Below are positions 41,967 to 49,503 of a stretch of 64,000 nt of DNA, piece by piece (the first letter of the stretch is position 1; each line of letters begins with the position of its first letter). Under the pieces are notes generated by a model that ran no database searches, was not told the DNA's origin, and worked only from the letters and a program-made list of their open reading frames with translations. This stretch comes from an uncultured Christensenella sp. (lineage in GTDB: Bacteria > Bacillota > Clostridia > Christensenellales > Pumilibacteraceae), in NCBI GenBank assembly GCA_910577945.1, contig CAJTNI010000003.1:43567-107566 (forward strand), written 5' to 3'. A program made the translations under genes and the position numbers.

Positions 41967-43160
41967 TTAACCGTTTGAGTCGTCCGATTTTTTGTACGCG
42001 GTCGCCGAACCGTCGATTATGCCGTCGTCGAACACAACGGGGCGCGCGGACGGCGCGCCGTATGCGCTCGGCGGGGCGTACGCGTTGCCCTGCCAATCGG
42101 GAATAACCGACTGCCTTGCGCGCGCAATGGCGAGCGCGTGCGACGGCACGGCTTTCGTAATGGTCGAGCCCGCCGCGATAAACGCGAAGTCGGCGATATT
42201 GACGGGCGCGACGATATTAGCGTTAGAGCCGATAAACACGCGATTGCCCACGACCGACCTATACTTGTTTTTGCCGTCGTAGTTGGCAAACACCACGCCG
42301 CAGCCGACGTTGCAATCCTTGCCGAGCTCCGCGTCGCCGATATAAGTAAGATGACTGACCTTGCTGCCGTCGCCTATAATACTGCTCTTGATTTCCACGA
42401 AATCGCCTATACGGCAGTTCTCGCCGATGACGGTGTCGGGACGCAGGTATGCAAACGGTCCGACGCGCGTGCCCGCGCCCACGAAGCTGTTATACAGCCG
42501 CGAGCTGTCTATGCGCGCGCCGCTGCCGATTATGCAGTTTTCTATATAGTTGCCGGGCAGAATGACGGCGTTGTCCTTGATAATGGACTTGCCCTTGATA
42601 AAGTTGTACGGCTCGATTACGACGTTTTTTCCGATGACCGCGTCGCAGTCGATATAAGTATTTTTCGCGTCCGTTATGCGCACGCCGTTAGTCACGTGGT
42701 AGCGCACGATGCGGTTGCGAATTATTTCGGTAATGCGCGACAGGCTCTCGCCGTCGGTCACCGCCGTGTACTCGCCCGCGTCCTTGGCTACGGGGTCTTG
42801 AATGTAAAGCGAATCGACGTTGAACAAATAATCGGTGCGCATTACAAGCCCGCGCGGCAAAGCAAGCGTGCTGCCGCCCTCGGCTTTAAGCTTTTCCACT
42901 GCGGCGCGAACGGCGGTGGCTGGCACGAGCGGCGCGTCGCAATACAGTATTACGGTGTAGGTCTTATTGCGGTCGACAGCTGCGCGCAGCTTTTCGCACA
43001 TGTCGATTACGGGCAATGCGTCTACCGTTTTGTACGGCGCGTTGAGCGCGTCCGCAACCCACTCGGTGAGCGTTTTGCCCATTACCGTCACGTCGCCCAG
43101 CTCGCCGAGCGTCTTGCTCCTAGTGCGGAGAATTACCCCGTTAATGCTCAAATCCTTCAT
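41967..43160 (-). CDS. glmU: GlmU-like protein with degenerate uridylyltransferase domain
   Basis: A 397-residue protein in the glmU position before prs. The C-terminal half (from about residue 170) is a left-handed beta-helix acetyltransferase domain with the GlmU landmarks GPFAYLRPDTVIGENCRIGDFVEIK, LTYIGDAELGKDCNVGCGVVFANYDGKNKYRSVVG and FIAAGSTITKAVP. The N-terminal 150 residues lack the nucleotide motif LAAGxGTRM and much of the normal 230-residue pyrophosphorylase domain. It can probably acetylate glucosamine-1-phosphate but may not form UDP-GlcNAc. The ATG at 43160 lies 6 bases after the -10 box, so the mRNA is likely leaderless. Confidence 0.8.
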   Translation of the reverse strand: MKDLSINGVILRTRSKTLGELGDVTVMGKTLTEWVADALNAPYKTVDALPVIDMCEKLRAAVDRNKTYTVILYCDAPLVPATAVRAAVEKLKAEGGSTLALPRGLVMRTDYLFNVDSLYIQDPVAKDAGEYTAVTDGESLSRITEIIRNRIVRYHVTNGVRITDAKNTYIDCDAVIGKNVVIEPYNFIKGKSIIKDNAVILPGNYIENCIIGSGARIDSSRLYNSFVGAGTRVGPFAYLRPDTVIGENCRIGDFVEIKSSIIGDGSKVSHLTYIGDAELGKDCNVGCGVVFANYDGKNKYRSVVGNRVFIGSNANIVAPVNIADFAFIAAGSTITKAVPSHALAIARARQSVIPDWQGNAYAPPSAYGAPSARPVVFDDGIIDGSATAYKKSDDSNG

Positions 43161-43166
43161 ACCCGT

Positions 43167-43195
43167 ATTATACCTCTTTGCACCCGTCAAGTCAA
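43167..43195 (-). promoter_or_regulatory. Promoter of glmU-prs, leaderless geometry
   Basis: TTGACT, 17-bp spacer, consensus TATAAT, then 6 bases to the ATG. Confidence 0.85.
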
Positions 43196-43283
43196 CCGCA
43201 GGGAACGGACAAATCGCAACGTTTACAATATTTCGAGATAATTTAACAGTAGAAAACCGACAAAAATTTCCGTTCGCGGCGGC

Positions 43284-44861
43284 TTACAGCGCGGCGATAT
43301 ACTCGTCGTACGTGACGGGACGGTCATACGCCTTTTCCCCGTTCTCGATGCATATAATGCGGTTAGCCACCGACGACATGATTTCCTCGTCCGCGGTGAT
43401 GAACAGTATGGGCGCTTTGAAGTTTATCATGCCCTTGTTGAGCGACGTTATGCTCTCCAAATCGAGGTGGTTCGTCGGCTCGTCGAATATGAGGAAATTG
43501 GGCGAAAGCAGCATCATGCGCGCAAGCATGCACCGCGCCTTTTCGCCGCCCGACAGCACGTTTGCGGGCTTTAACGCCTCGTCGCCCGAGAACAACAGCC
43601 TACCGAGCCACGACCGCAAATATTCCTGCTCGTGGTTTTCCGACCATTGGTCAATCCACTTGACGAGCGACAGCGCGCAGCCGTCGAAATACTTGTCGTA
43701 GTTTTGCGGCATGTACGCTGGGCGCATGTTTTTGCCCCAAATGACCCTGCCCGAATCGGGCTTGCTCTCGCCGAATATGCAATCGAACAGCTCGGCGACC
43801 GAACGCGAGTTATCGGTCAAAAACCCGATTTTATCGTCGCGCCCGACCGAAAACGTCACGTTTTGGAAATACCCGTCCTTGCACAGCTTTTCGACGCGCA
43901 GTATGTCGTTGCCGGGGTCGCGCTCGAACTTGTAATCTATATAAGGATATTTGCGCGACGACGGCTTTATGTCCTGTATTTCTATCTTGTCGAGCTCGCG
44001 CTTGCGGCTCGTCGCCTGCTTGGACTTGGACGCGTTCGCCGAAAACCGCGCAATGAACTCGCGCAATTCCTTGATACGCGCTTCCGCCTTCTTGTTCGCC
44101 TCGCGCTGCTGACGCAAAATGAGCTGCGACGATTCGTACCAAAAATCGTAATTGCCGACGAACATGTTTATCGCGCTGTAATCGACGTCGCAAATATGCG
44201 TGCAAACCTGATTGAGAAAATGTCGGTTGTGCGAAACCACGAGCACCGTGGCAAGCTCCAACGACTTTAAATATTCCTGCAACCAGCGCACTGTCTTAAT
44301 GTCGAGGTTGTTGGTCGGCTCGTCCAAAAGCAAAATGTCGGGCTTGCCGAACAGACATTGCGCGACGAGCACCTTGACCTTGATTTTAGGCTCGATTTCC
44401 GACATTTGCACGTCGAACAGCGATTGGCTCACGCCGATGTTGTTGAGCAGGCTTTCCGCGTCGATTTCGCACTCGTATCCGCCCAGCTCGCCGTACTTGG
44501 TTTCGAGCTCGGCGGCGAGGTTGCCGTCCTCCTCGGTGAAATCGGTTTTGGCGTACAGCACCTCGCGCTTGCGGCGAATGTCGCTCAGCTCCTTGTGTCC
44601 GCAAATTACCGCTTCGCGCACGGTATAGGCGTCGTAAGCGTTTTGGTTCTGTTCGAGCACGGACATGCGTTCGCCCTTGCCTATGGAAATTTCGCCCTTG
44701 GACGGCTCGATTTTGCCCGACAGCAGCTTCAAAAACGTGGATTTGCCCGCGCCGTTCGCTCCTATTATGCCGTAGCAGTTGCCGCTCGCAAACTTGATGC
44801 TCACGTTCTCGAACAGCACGCGCGCTCCGAATTGCAGTTTTACATTGGAAACGTTAATCAT
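43284..44861 (-). CDS. ABC-F family ATPase (YkpA/YbiT-like) with degenerate sites
   Basis: A 525-residue protein with two ABC domains and no membrane part. Domain 1 has Walker A GANGAGKST and Walker B ILLLDEPTNNLD, but its signature reads EIEPKIKVKVL instead of LSGGEKxK. Domain 2 has a good signature LSGGEKARCMLA and Walker B FLIFDEPTNHLD, but its Walker A position reads LTDNSRSVAEL. Thus one composite ATP site may keep both a Walker A and a signature, and the other has neither. ABC-F proteins of this group act on the ribosome. The ATG at 44861 follows AAGGT. Confidence 0.85.
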   Translation of the reverse strand: MINVSNVKLQFGARVLFENVSIKFASGNCYGIIGANGAGKSTFLKLLSGKIEPSKGEISIGKGERMSVLEQNQNAYDAYTVREAVICGHKELSDIRRKREVLYAKTDFTEEDGNLAAELETKYGELGGYECEIDAESLLNNIGVSQSLFDVQMSEIEPKIKVKVLVAQCLFGKPDILLLDEPTNNLDIKTVRWLQEYLKSLELATVLVVSHNRHFLNQVCTHICDVDYSAINMFVGNYDFWYESSQLILRQQREANKKAEARIKELREFIARFSANASKSKQATSRKRELDKIEIQDIKPSSRKYPYIDYKFERDPGNDILRVEKLCKDGYFQNVTFSVGRDDKIGFLTDNSRSVAELFDCIFGESKPDSGRVIWGKNMRPAYMPQNYDKYFDGCALSLVKWIDQWSENHEQEYLRSWLGRLLFSGDEALKPANVLSGGEKARCMLARMMLLSPNFLIFDEPTNHLDLESITSLNKGMINFKAPILFITADEEIMSSVANRIICIENGEKAYDRPVTYDEYIAAL

Positions 44862-44963
44862 TGTAATTACCTTAAATTTTTGTTTCGGCACAATCGCAAC
44901 GCGTCGACATATACGCGGTCGTCCTGGGTCGCCGCCCCGTAGCCGACGAATTGCAATTCAATA

Positions 44964-44988
44964 TAAAAACGGGTTATTCGCCCGTTTC
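44964..44988 (-). terminator. Terminator of the rpsF-ssb-rpsR operon
   Basis: AAACGGG / CCCGTTT stem with a 7-base loop followed by T-rich sequence on the minus strand, 25 bases after the rpsR stop. Confidence 0.8.
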
Positions 44989-45012
44989 ATATATATAAAT
45001 CGTATGAAAAAA

Positions 45013-45297
45013 TTACTCGCCGCGGAAGGGCAACAACGCCATAATGCGCGCGCGCTTGATAGCGGTGGTAACGTCGCGTTGGTGCTCGGCGCAAAGCCCC
45101 GTGGCACGGCGCGGCAAAATCTTGCCGTTTTCGGCGGTGTACTTTCTGAGCCTGTCCGCATCCTTGTAATCGACGCGGTCGATATGCGCCTGGCAATATT
45201 CGCAAACGCGCTTTTTCGCGGGACGCGAGCCTCTGCGGCTACGTACCTTGTCGTCGCCGTCGTTGGGTTTGTTTCTGCCTCTATTGTTCTTGTCCAT
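45013..45297 (-). CDS. rpsR: 30S ribosomal protein S18
   Basis: A 94-residue protein with the S18 core (YKDADRLRKYTAENGKILPRRATGLCAEHQRDVTTAIKRARIMALLPF). A zinc-type Cys set (CEYCQ ... C) is present, so this is the C+ form. The basic N-terminal extension is about 20 residues longer than in Bacillus. Last gene of rpsF-ssb-rpsR. Confidence 0.95.
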   Translation of the reverse strand: MDKNNRGRNKPNDGDDKVRSRRGSRPAKKRVCEYCQAHIDRVDYKDADRLRKYTAENGKILPRRATGLCAEHQRDVTTAIKRARIMALLPFRGE

Positions 45298-45320
45298 GAC
45301 AATTATCTCCTTAAAAGTTA

Positions 45321-45743
45321 TTAGAACGGTAAGTCGTCGCTGTCAACGGGCTGCATATCCGAAATGCCGCCATGCGGCTCTTCGGGAATGTACCCGCCTT
45401 GATTGGTGTCGCGCGGGGACGCGCTGTTCTTGGGCGTGAGGAATTCCACCTCGTCCGCGACTACGTCGAAGGACGTGCGCTTAATGCCGTCGCGGTCCTC
45501 GTACTGTCGGCGCTGCACCGAGCCGTTGATACCCACCTTGCTGCCCTTGAACAAATATTTGCCGCAGCGCTCGGCGAGCTGACGCCAGCAAATGACGTCG
45601 AAATAGTCGGCTACGCGCTCGCCCGCCGCGTTCGTGAACGGACGGTTGACCGCAACGTTGAACCGAGTGAACACCACGCCGCCTTGCGTGGAGCTTGTTT
45701 CGGGGTCGCGTGTAAGATTGCCTATCAATATAATCTTATTCAT
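45321..45743 (-). CDS. ssb: Single-stranded DNA-binding protein
   Basis: A 140-residue protein with the SSB OB-fold (MNKIILIGNLTRDPE, RFNVAVNRPF, DYFDVICWRQLAERC) and the acidic C-terminal tip DSDDLPF that docks partner proteins. It lies between rpsF and rpsR, the standard Firmicute order, 23 bases before rpsR. Confidence 0.95.
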   Translation of the reverse strand: MNKIILIGNLTRDPETSSTQGGVVFTRFNVAVNRPFTNAAGERVADYFDVICWRQLAERCGKYLFKGSKVGINGSVQRRQYEDRDGIKRTSFDVVADEVEFLTPKNSASPRDTNQGGYIPEEPHGGISDMQPVDSDDLPF

Positions 45744-45826
45744 TAAAAACTCCTGATTTACTTAATCGCGGAGACGCGACCGCACAAAGCGCGCCGCAAA
45801 TCCCGCCGTCTTTTGTAAAAGCGATA

Positions 45827-46123
45827 TTACACTCTTTCGACCATGAAACGGATAACGTCGTCGCTTATGCGCATTTGCCGTTCAAGCTCCGCGGGAACTT
45901 CGGGCGGCGCGGTGAACTTCATAAGCACGTAGTAGCCGGTCGTGTGCTTGCCCGAAATCTTCGTTTGAATGGGGTATTCGAGCTTGCGCGAGCCGCCGCC
46001 CCACTCCTCCGCAGTCACTTCGCCGTACTCGGCTACAAGCGACTTGAACTTTTCCACCAACGCGTTTTTGGCATCGGCGTCCTTTTTGTCGGAAAGGATG
46101 TACAGAACCTCGTAGTTATTCAT
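45827..46123 (-). CDS. rpsF: 30S ribosomal protein S6
   Basis: A 98-residue protein with the S6 fold (MNNYEVLYIL, GGGSRKLEYPI, GYYVLMKFTAPPEVPAELERQMRISDDVIRFM). First gene of the operon; its leader carries an S6:S18-type binding motif, which suggests autoregulation. Confidence 0.95.
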   Translation of the reverse strand: MNNYEVLYILSDKKDADAKNALVEKFKSLVAEYGEVTAEEWGGGSRKLEYPIQTKISGKHTTGYYVLMKFTAPPEVPAELERQMRISDDVIRFMVERV

Positions 46124-46130
46124 AAAACCT

Positions 46131-46164
46131 CCTTACGGTCTATCGACCCGCAGTGCGGGTAAGG
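46131..46164 (-). promoter_or_regulatory. S6:S18-type leader RNA element
   Basis: In the rpsF leader, CCTTAC and GTAAGG pair around an inner CCCGC/GCGGG hairpin with an unpaired GACCG side. This agrees with the known S6:S18 binding motif, which has a conserved CCG bulge, placed directly before the Shine-Dalgarno site. Confidence 0.65.
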
Positions 46165-46202
46165 AATCGGCATTTGATTTGAATTTTTGCCGTTCAATGG
46201 GA

Positions 46203-46231
46203 ATTATACCACTTTAACAAATCTTTGACAA
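46203..46231 (-). promoter_or_regulatory. Promoter of rpsF-ssb-rpsR
   Basis: TTGTCA, 17-bp spacer, TATAAT on the minus strand, about 80 bases before rpsF. Confidence 0.85.
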
Positions 46232-46282
46232 GCATTTTGCCGCACTTTTAGCGCATTAAAACGCTTTGCGCGCATTTAATCG

Positions 46283-46310
46283 CAAAAACAAAGCGGCGCG
46301 AACGCCGCTT
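46283..46310 (-). terminator. Terminator after the MBL-fold hydrolase gene
   Basis: AAGCGGCG / CGCCGCTT stem with a 4-base loop followed by TTGTTTTT on the minus strand, about 17 bases after the stop. Confidence 0.85.
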
Positions 46311-46326
46311 CGATATTTTATAAACG

Positions 46327-46989
46327 TTAATTGCCCGCTCGCGGTCTGTCGAACACTATGACGCGCGTCGAGTTCGTTTCGTCGAAATCGGTGCGGTCGA
46401 GCTCGATTTCATCGACGTCCTCTTCGATACAATCGTCGTCGAAAAGCCGCAGGAACGGGTCGGCTTTGTCGATATCGAGCTCGCAATGCTTAACCTTGTA
46501 GTGCATGGGAATTACGATATCGGGCATAAGTCTGTCCACGTACTCCTTCGCCATTTCCGCGTCCACGGTGTAGTTGCCGCCGACGGGTATGAGCAATACG
46601 TTGACGGGCAGCAGCCGTTCTATGAGCTCGGGCGAGCACGGCTCGCCGATATCGCCCATGTGGCAAACGCTCACGCCGTCCATGCCCAGCTTGAAAATGG
46701 TGTTCTTGCCGCGCTTTGCGCCGTCGCAATCGTCGTGGCACGACTGAATACCGACAATATGAATGCCCTCGTACTCGAACTTACCCGACTTGTCGAACAC
46801 CTTTTTATAGCTCTTTACGCCCTTTAAATAATTATGGTCGTCGTGACCGTGCGACACCGTGACGATATCGACGGCGGGCGGCTCATAGCCGTACCCCACC
46901 ATGTCGGGGTCGAACGGGTCGGTGAGCACGGTCTTGCCCGTGCTCTCGGTAAGAACAAACGCGGAATGTCCCAGCCACTTGATTTTCAT
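46327..46989 (-). CDS. UlaG-like metallo-beta-lactamase-fold hydrolase
   Basis: A 220-residue protein with the MBL motif SHGHDDHNY, a second-shell ligand region VCHMGDIGEP and a C-terminal MHY. The N-terminus MKIKWLGHSAFVL is typical of the UlaG-like group annotated as Zn-dependent hydrolases. The acidic C-terminal 40 residues are an extension. The substrate is unknown. The start at 46989 has AGAGG upstream and follows the DUF1934 gene by 26 bases, so the two share an operon. Confidence 0.85.
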   Translation of the reverse strand: MKIKWLGHSAFVLTESTGKTVLTDPFDPDMVGYGYEPPAVDIVTVSHGHDDHNYLKGVKSYKKVFDKSGKFEYEGIHIVGIQSCHDDCDGAKRGKNTIFKLGMDGVSVCHMGDIGEPCSPELIERLLPVNVLLIPVGGNYTVDAEMAKEYVDRLMPDIVIPMHYKVKHCELDIDKADPFLRLFDDDCIEEDVDEIELDRTDFDETNSTRVIVFDRPRAGN

Positions 46990-47015
46990 TTCAGTCACAT
47001 ACCTCTTTGATTTCT

Positions 47016-47420
47016 TTAACGGCAAAACTCGGCGGCGACGGAAACGTCCCGCACGATATCGTCCTCGCCGTCGCAAACGAGCGAGAACCGCAATTCGACG
47101 GCGACGCCCGCGCCGTCTTTGACTACGCGCACGCCGTCGCGCCTGACCGTATAGTCGAGCGCGCCGAACGGCGAACTCAGCTTCGTTCGCGTCGGAGTCG
47201 CGCGCAATTCGATTTCGTAATTTATAAGCCCGCTCGCAGACAGCACGGTACAATCGGCGGAATACGTCAGCTTGTAGCTATCCCGCCCCGCCGAAAACGC
47301 CAAAACAAACCCGTCGGCGGTTTCGACGTACGTCCCGTCGCCGCGAGTGCTTTCGAGCTCCGATTTCACAGTCACCCGTATTGGTATATCCGTACTTCGG
47401 TTGTTGTCCGAATTTTCCAT
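47016..47420 (-). CDS. DUF1934 / YwiB-like beta-barrel protein
   Basis: A 134-residue protein fitting the DUF1934 (YwiB) pattern: VTVKSELEST, SYKLTYSADCTVLSASGLINYEIELRATPTRTKLSSPFGALDYTVR, a calycin-like small barrel of unknown function. The promoter's -10 lies 10 bases from the ATG, leaving a leader of only about 3 bases. It is followed by the MBL hydrolase. Confidence 0.75.
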   Translation of the reverse strand: MENSDNNRSTDIPIRVTVKSELESTRGDGTYVETADGFVLAFSAGRDSYKLTYSADCTVLSASGLINYEIELRATPTRTKLSSPFGALDYTVRRDGVRVVKDGAGVAVELRFSLVCDGEDDIVRDVSVAAEFCR

Positions 47421-47430
47421 GATTGATATA

Positions 47431-47459
47431 ATTGTACACTATATAAACGGAGTTGTCAA
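47431..47459 (-). promoter_or_regulatory. Promoter of the DUF1934 operon
   Basis: TTGACA, 17-bp spacer, TACAAT, then 10 bases to the ATG. Confidence 0.75.
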
Positions 47460-47641
47460 CAATTATCGGCAATTCGCAAAGTCAATTAGCATTTAGCAAT
47501 GCGTAATGGAACGACACGCGCCGCAAAGCACCAAAGGGACGTAAAGCATTGTTTTAATAAATAATGAACTGCGAACAACAAGCGGCAAGCTCGTCAACAT
47601 GAACTCTTTTCCCCGCTTATCCCCGCAAAGCCTTTTCGCGC

Positions 47642-47696
47642 AACACCAAAAACGATATACGTGCACACTTTTATATCGCACATTACACTACGCGCG
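47642..47696 (-). repeat. R2 module, copy E1
   Basis: ACACCAAAAACGATATACG, TGCACACTTTTATATCGC, then ACACTACGCGCG, followed by a truncated R1 core (GGGCGCGTA). Confidence 0.55.
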
Positions 47697-47762
47697 GGCG
47701 CGTATGCCTGCGCCGCGCAATGGGAAACAGGTAATATGAACGTTAATTTTCGTTCATTGCAT

Positions 47763-47860
47763 CAAAGCCTTTTTAGCGCGCAGTCGCGGCGCAGCGCAAC
47801 GCCAAAGATAGTATATATGCACATTGTAATCGCCCTACAATATACTTTGCGCTGCGGGCA
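47763..47860 (-). repeat. R1 arm fragment with R2 module, copy E2
   Basis: CAAAGCCTTTTTAGCGCG starts an R1 arm and is followed by R2 (CGCCAAAGATAGTATATATG, CACATTGTAATCGCCC, ACAATATACT). The R2 ends GCAGCGCAA and TTGCGCTGC form a perfect 9-bp stem of different sequence from other copies. The R1 core is missing. Confidence 0.6.
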
Positions 47861-47914
47861 ACAGGCGGCAACTTTTTAATATGAGTTTTATGCCCGTCTC
47901 TCACACGCAAAGCC

Positions 47915-48044
47915 TTTTTAGCGCGGAGACGCAAGCCAGACGGACAGCTGGCGCGGGGGCGGCGCGGGAGTGTAGAACCACCTACATGACCAAGCCGCCC
48001 ACCGCGCACGCAGTCCGTATCGCGACGCGTATCCGCGCTAAAAA
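47915..48044 (-). repeat. R1 structured repeat, full copy abutting the dnaA stop
   Basis: Outer arms TTTTTAGCGCGGA (47915-47927) and TCCGCGCTAAAAA (48032-48044) are a perfect 13-bp inverted repeat; the dnaA stop codon begins at the next base. ACGGAC/GTCCGT and GCGCGG...GGCGGC/GCCGCC...CGCGC pair inside, and the core is TGTAG, AACCAC, CTACA (47971-47986). Confidence 0.85.
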
Positions 48045-49424
48045 TTATTCGTGCTTAACCATAGCGGTAATATCGTTAACTGCCGTCCTGATTCTGGCGT
48101 CGTTGGGGATTTGCGAGGATATTTTGGAGCATGCGTGCATGATTGTGGTGTGCTCCTTGCCGCCGAAAAGACTGCCGATTGCGGTATAGGTCATGGACAT
48201 TATTTCGCTGATAAGGTACATGGCGATTTGGCGCGGCTCGACGACGCCCTTCGTTTTTTTCTTGCCCATGACGTCCGCCTTGGACACGTCGAAATACTTG
48301 CACGTGCATTCGATAATCTCGTCGGCAGTCACCTCCTCGCTGACCTGCGCGAGGTAATCTTTAAGCGCTTCCTTGCAGATATCGAGGCTGACCTTGCGCT
48401 CGTACAGCTTGGCGAGAAAAATAATTTTGGTAAGCACGCCTTCCATTTCGCGAATGTTCGAGGTTACGCGCTCGGCGACGTACGTCAAAAGGTCGCGGGA
48501 AATTATCGTTTTCGCCTCCGTCGCTTTCGCCTCCAAAATGGCGATACGCGTTTCGAGGTTGGGCAAGCCCACGTCGGTTATAAGGCTGGACGCGAACCGC
48601 GACCGCACGCGGCTGTCGAGGTCGGGGATTTCCTCGGGCTTGCGGTCGGCGGCAAACACCATTTGCTTGCCGGCGTTTTTGAGCGCCTCGAAGGTATTGA
48701 AAATCTCGTCCGCCGTCGCGGGCTTTTTGCTCATGAACTGCACGTCGTCAATCATGAGCACGTCCACCTTGCGGTACTTGTCGCGGAACGACGTGCCGTT
48801 GGACGTATTGGCGTTGCGAATGGACGTTATGAACTCGTTGATAAACGTATCGGTGGAAACGTAAAGCACCTTTAACGTCGGGTCGGCGAGCTTGGCGGCG
48901 TTGCCGATTGCGTGCATCAAGTGCGTTTTCCCCAAGCCCACGCCGCCGTAAATGAACAGCGGATTGTAAACCGCGCCGAGGTTATCGGCAACCGCCTGCG
49001 CCGCGCGGAACGCGCGAACGTTGCAATCCCCGACAATAAACCGCTCAAAATTATATTTCGGATTGAGCGTGTTAACCTCGAACGACGGCTGCGGCTCGTC
49101 GAAAACGGGCGGCGCTTTGGGCGGCGCGAGCTGCGCCGCGCCGTCCTGCTTGGGCATATAATCTTCCAGCTCGTCGGTGGAAATAATCATGAGGTCGGAG
49201 GGCGCGCCCTCGACGTCGCGCAGCGCGCGCTTTAACAACGGCAAAAACTTGGCTATGACCTCCGTCTTGCCCGACGGCGACGGCGCGCACAGCACAAAAA
49301 CGTCGTCCTCCGCCTTTATCGAAAGCGGCACGAGCGGCTTTATCCAAATATCGTAGCTGTACACGTTGGTTTCCACTTCGAGCACAGGCTGCATTTCCTG
49401 CCAGATTGTTTTTACGTTTTTCAT
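48045..49424 (-). CDS. dnaA: Chromosomal replication initiator DnaA
   Basis: A 459-residue protein. Domain I (about 1-85) and a short linker are followed by the AAA+ domain with Walker A GGVGLGKTHL, Walker B VLMIDDVQF and the arginine-finger region SRVRSRF, then domain IV with the DnaA-box-binding motif RQIAMYL ... GGKEHTTIMHA (GGRDHTT in most). It opens the replication origin. Context is unusual: rsmI upstream and repeats downstream, no dnaN, recF or rpmH, and no DnaA-box cluster. A GTG at 49430 is possible, but ATG at 49424 fits the predicted transcript start, which would be nearly leaderless. Confidence 0.95.
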   Translation of the reverse strand: MKNVKTIWQEMQPVLEVETNVYSYDIWIKPLVPLSIKAEDDVFVLCAPSPSGKTEVIAKFLPLLKRALRDVEGAPSDLMIISTDELEDYMPKQDGAAQLAPPKAPPVFDEPQPSFEVNTLNPKYNFERFIVGDCNVRAFRAAQAVADNLGAVYNPLFIYGGVGLGKTHLMHAIGNAAKLADPTLKVLYVSTDTFINEFITSIRNANTSNGTSFRDKYRKVDVLMIDDVQFMSKKPATADEIFNTFEALKNAGKQMVFAADRKPEEIPDLDSRVRSRFASSLITDVGLPNLETRIAILEAKATEAKTIISRDLLTYVAERVTSNIREMEGVLTKIIFLAKLYERKVSLDICKEALKDYLAQVSEEVTADEIIECTCKYFDVSKADVMGKKKTKGVVEPRQIAMYLISEIMSMTYTAIGSLFGGKEHTTIMHACSKISSQIPNDARIRTAVNDITAMVKHE

Positions 49425-49432
49425 ACTCACCG

Positions 49433-49461
49433 ATTATACACCGAATATAGACAAAAATCAA
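49433..49461 (-). promoter_or_regulatory. Promoter of dnaA, near-leaderless
   Basis: TTGATT, 17-bp spacer, consensus TATAAT, 8 bases before the ATG (2 bases before an in-frame GTG). No Shine-Dalgarno site fits. Confidence 0.8.
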
Positions 49462-49503
49462 GTTTTTTCGGGACCCGCGTCGCGCCCGAACCGAACTCGC
49501 CGC

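Larger units (their letters stand above)
47421..48044. other. Long gap with promoter and repeats R1/R2 after dnaA
   Basis: No gene is seen in 624 bases. It holds the DUF1934 promoter (47431-47459), two R2 modules, fragments of R1 arms (near 47625 and 47763) and a complete R1 copy abutting dnaA. I found no DnaA boxes (TTATCCACA-like) by eye. Confidence 0.7.

Noticed and set aside
37565..48044. CRISPR-like array from the R2 copies
   Set aside because: Copies are few, irregularly spaced, imperfect and embedded in R1; no spacers of constant length and no cas genes.
47421..48044. Replication origin next to dnaA
   Set aside because: No cluster of TTATCCACA-type boxes and no AT-rich unwinding region were seen; the gap is filled by repeats.
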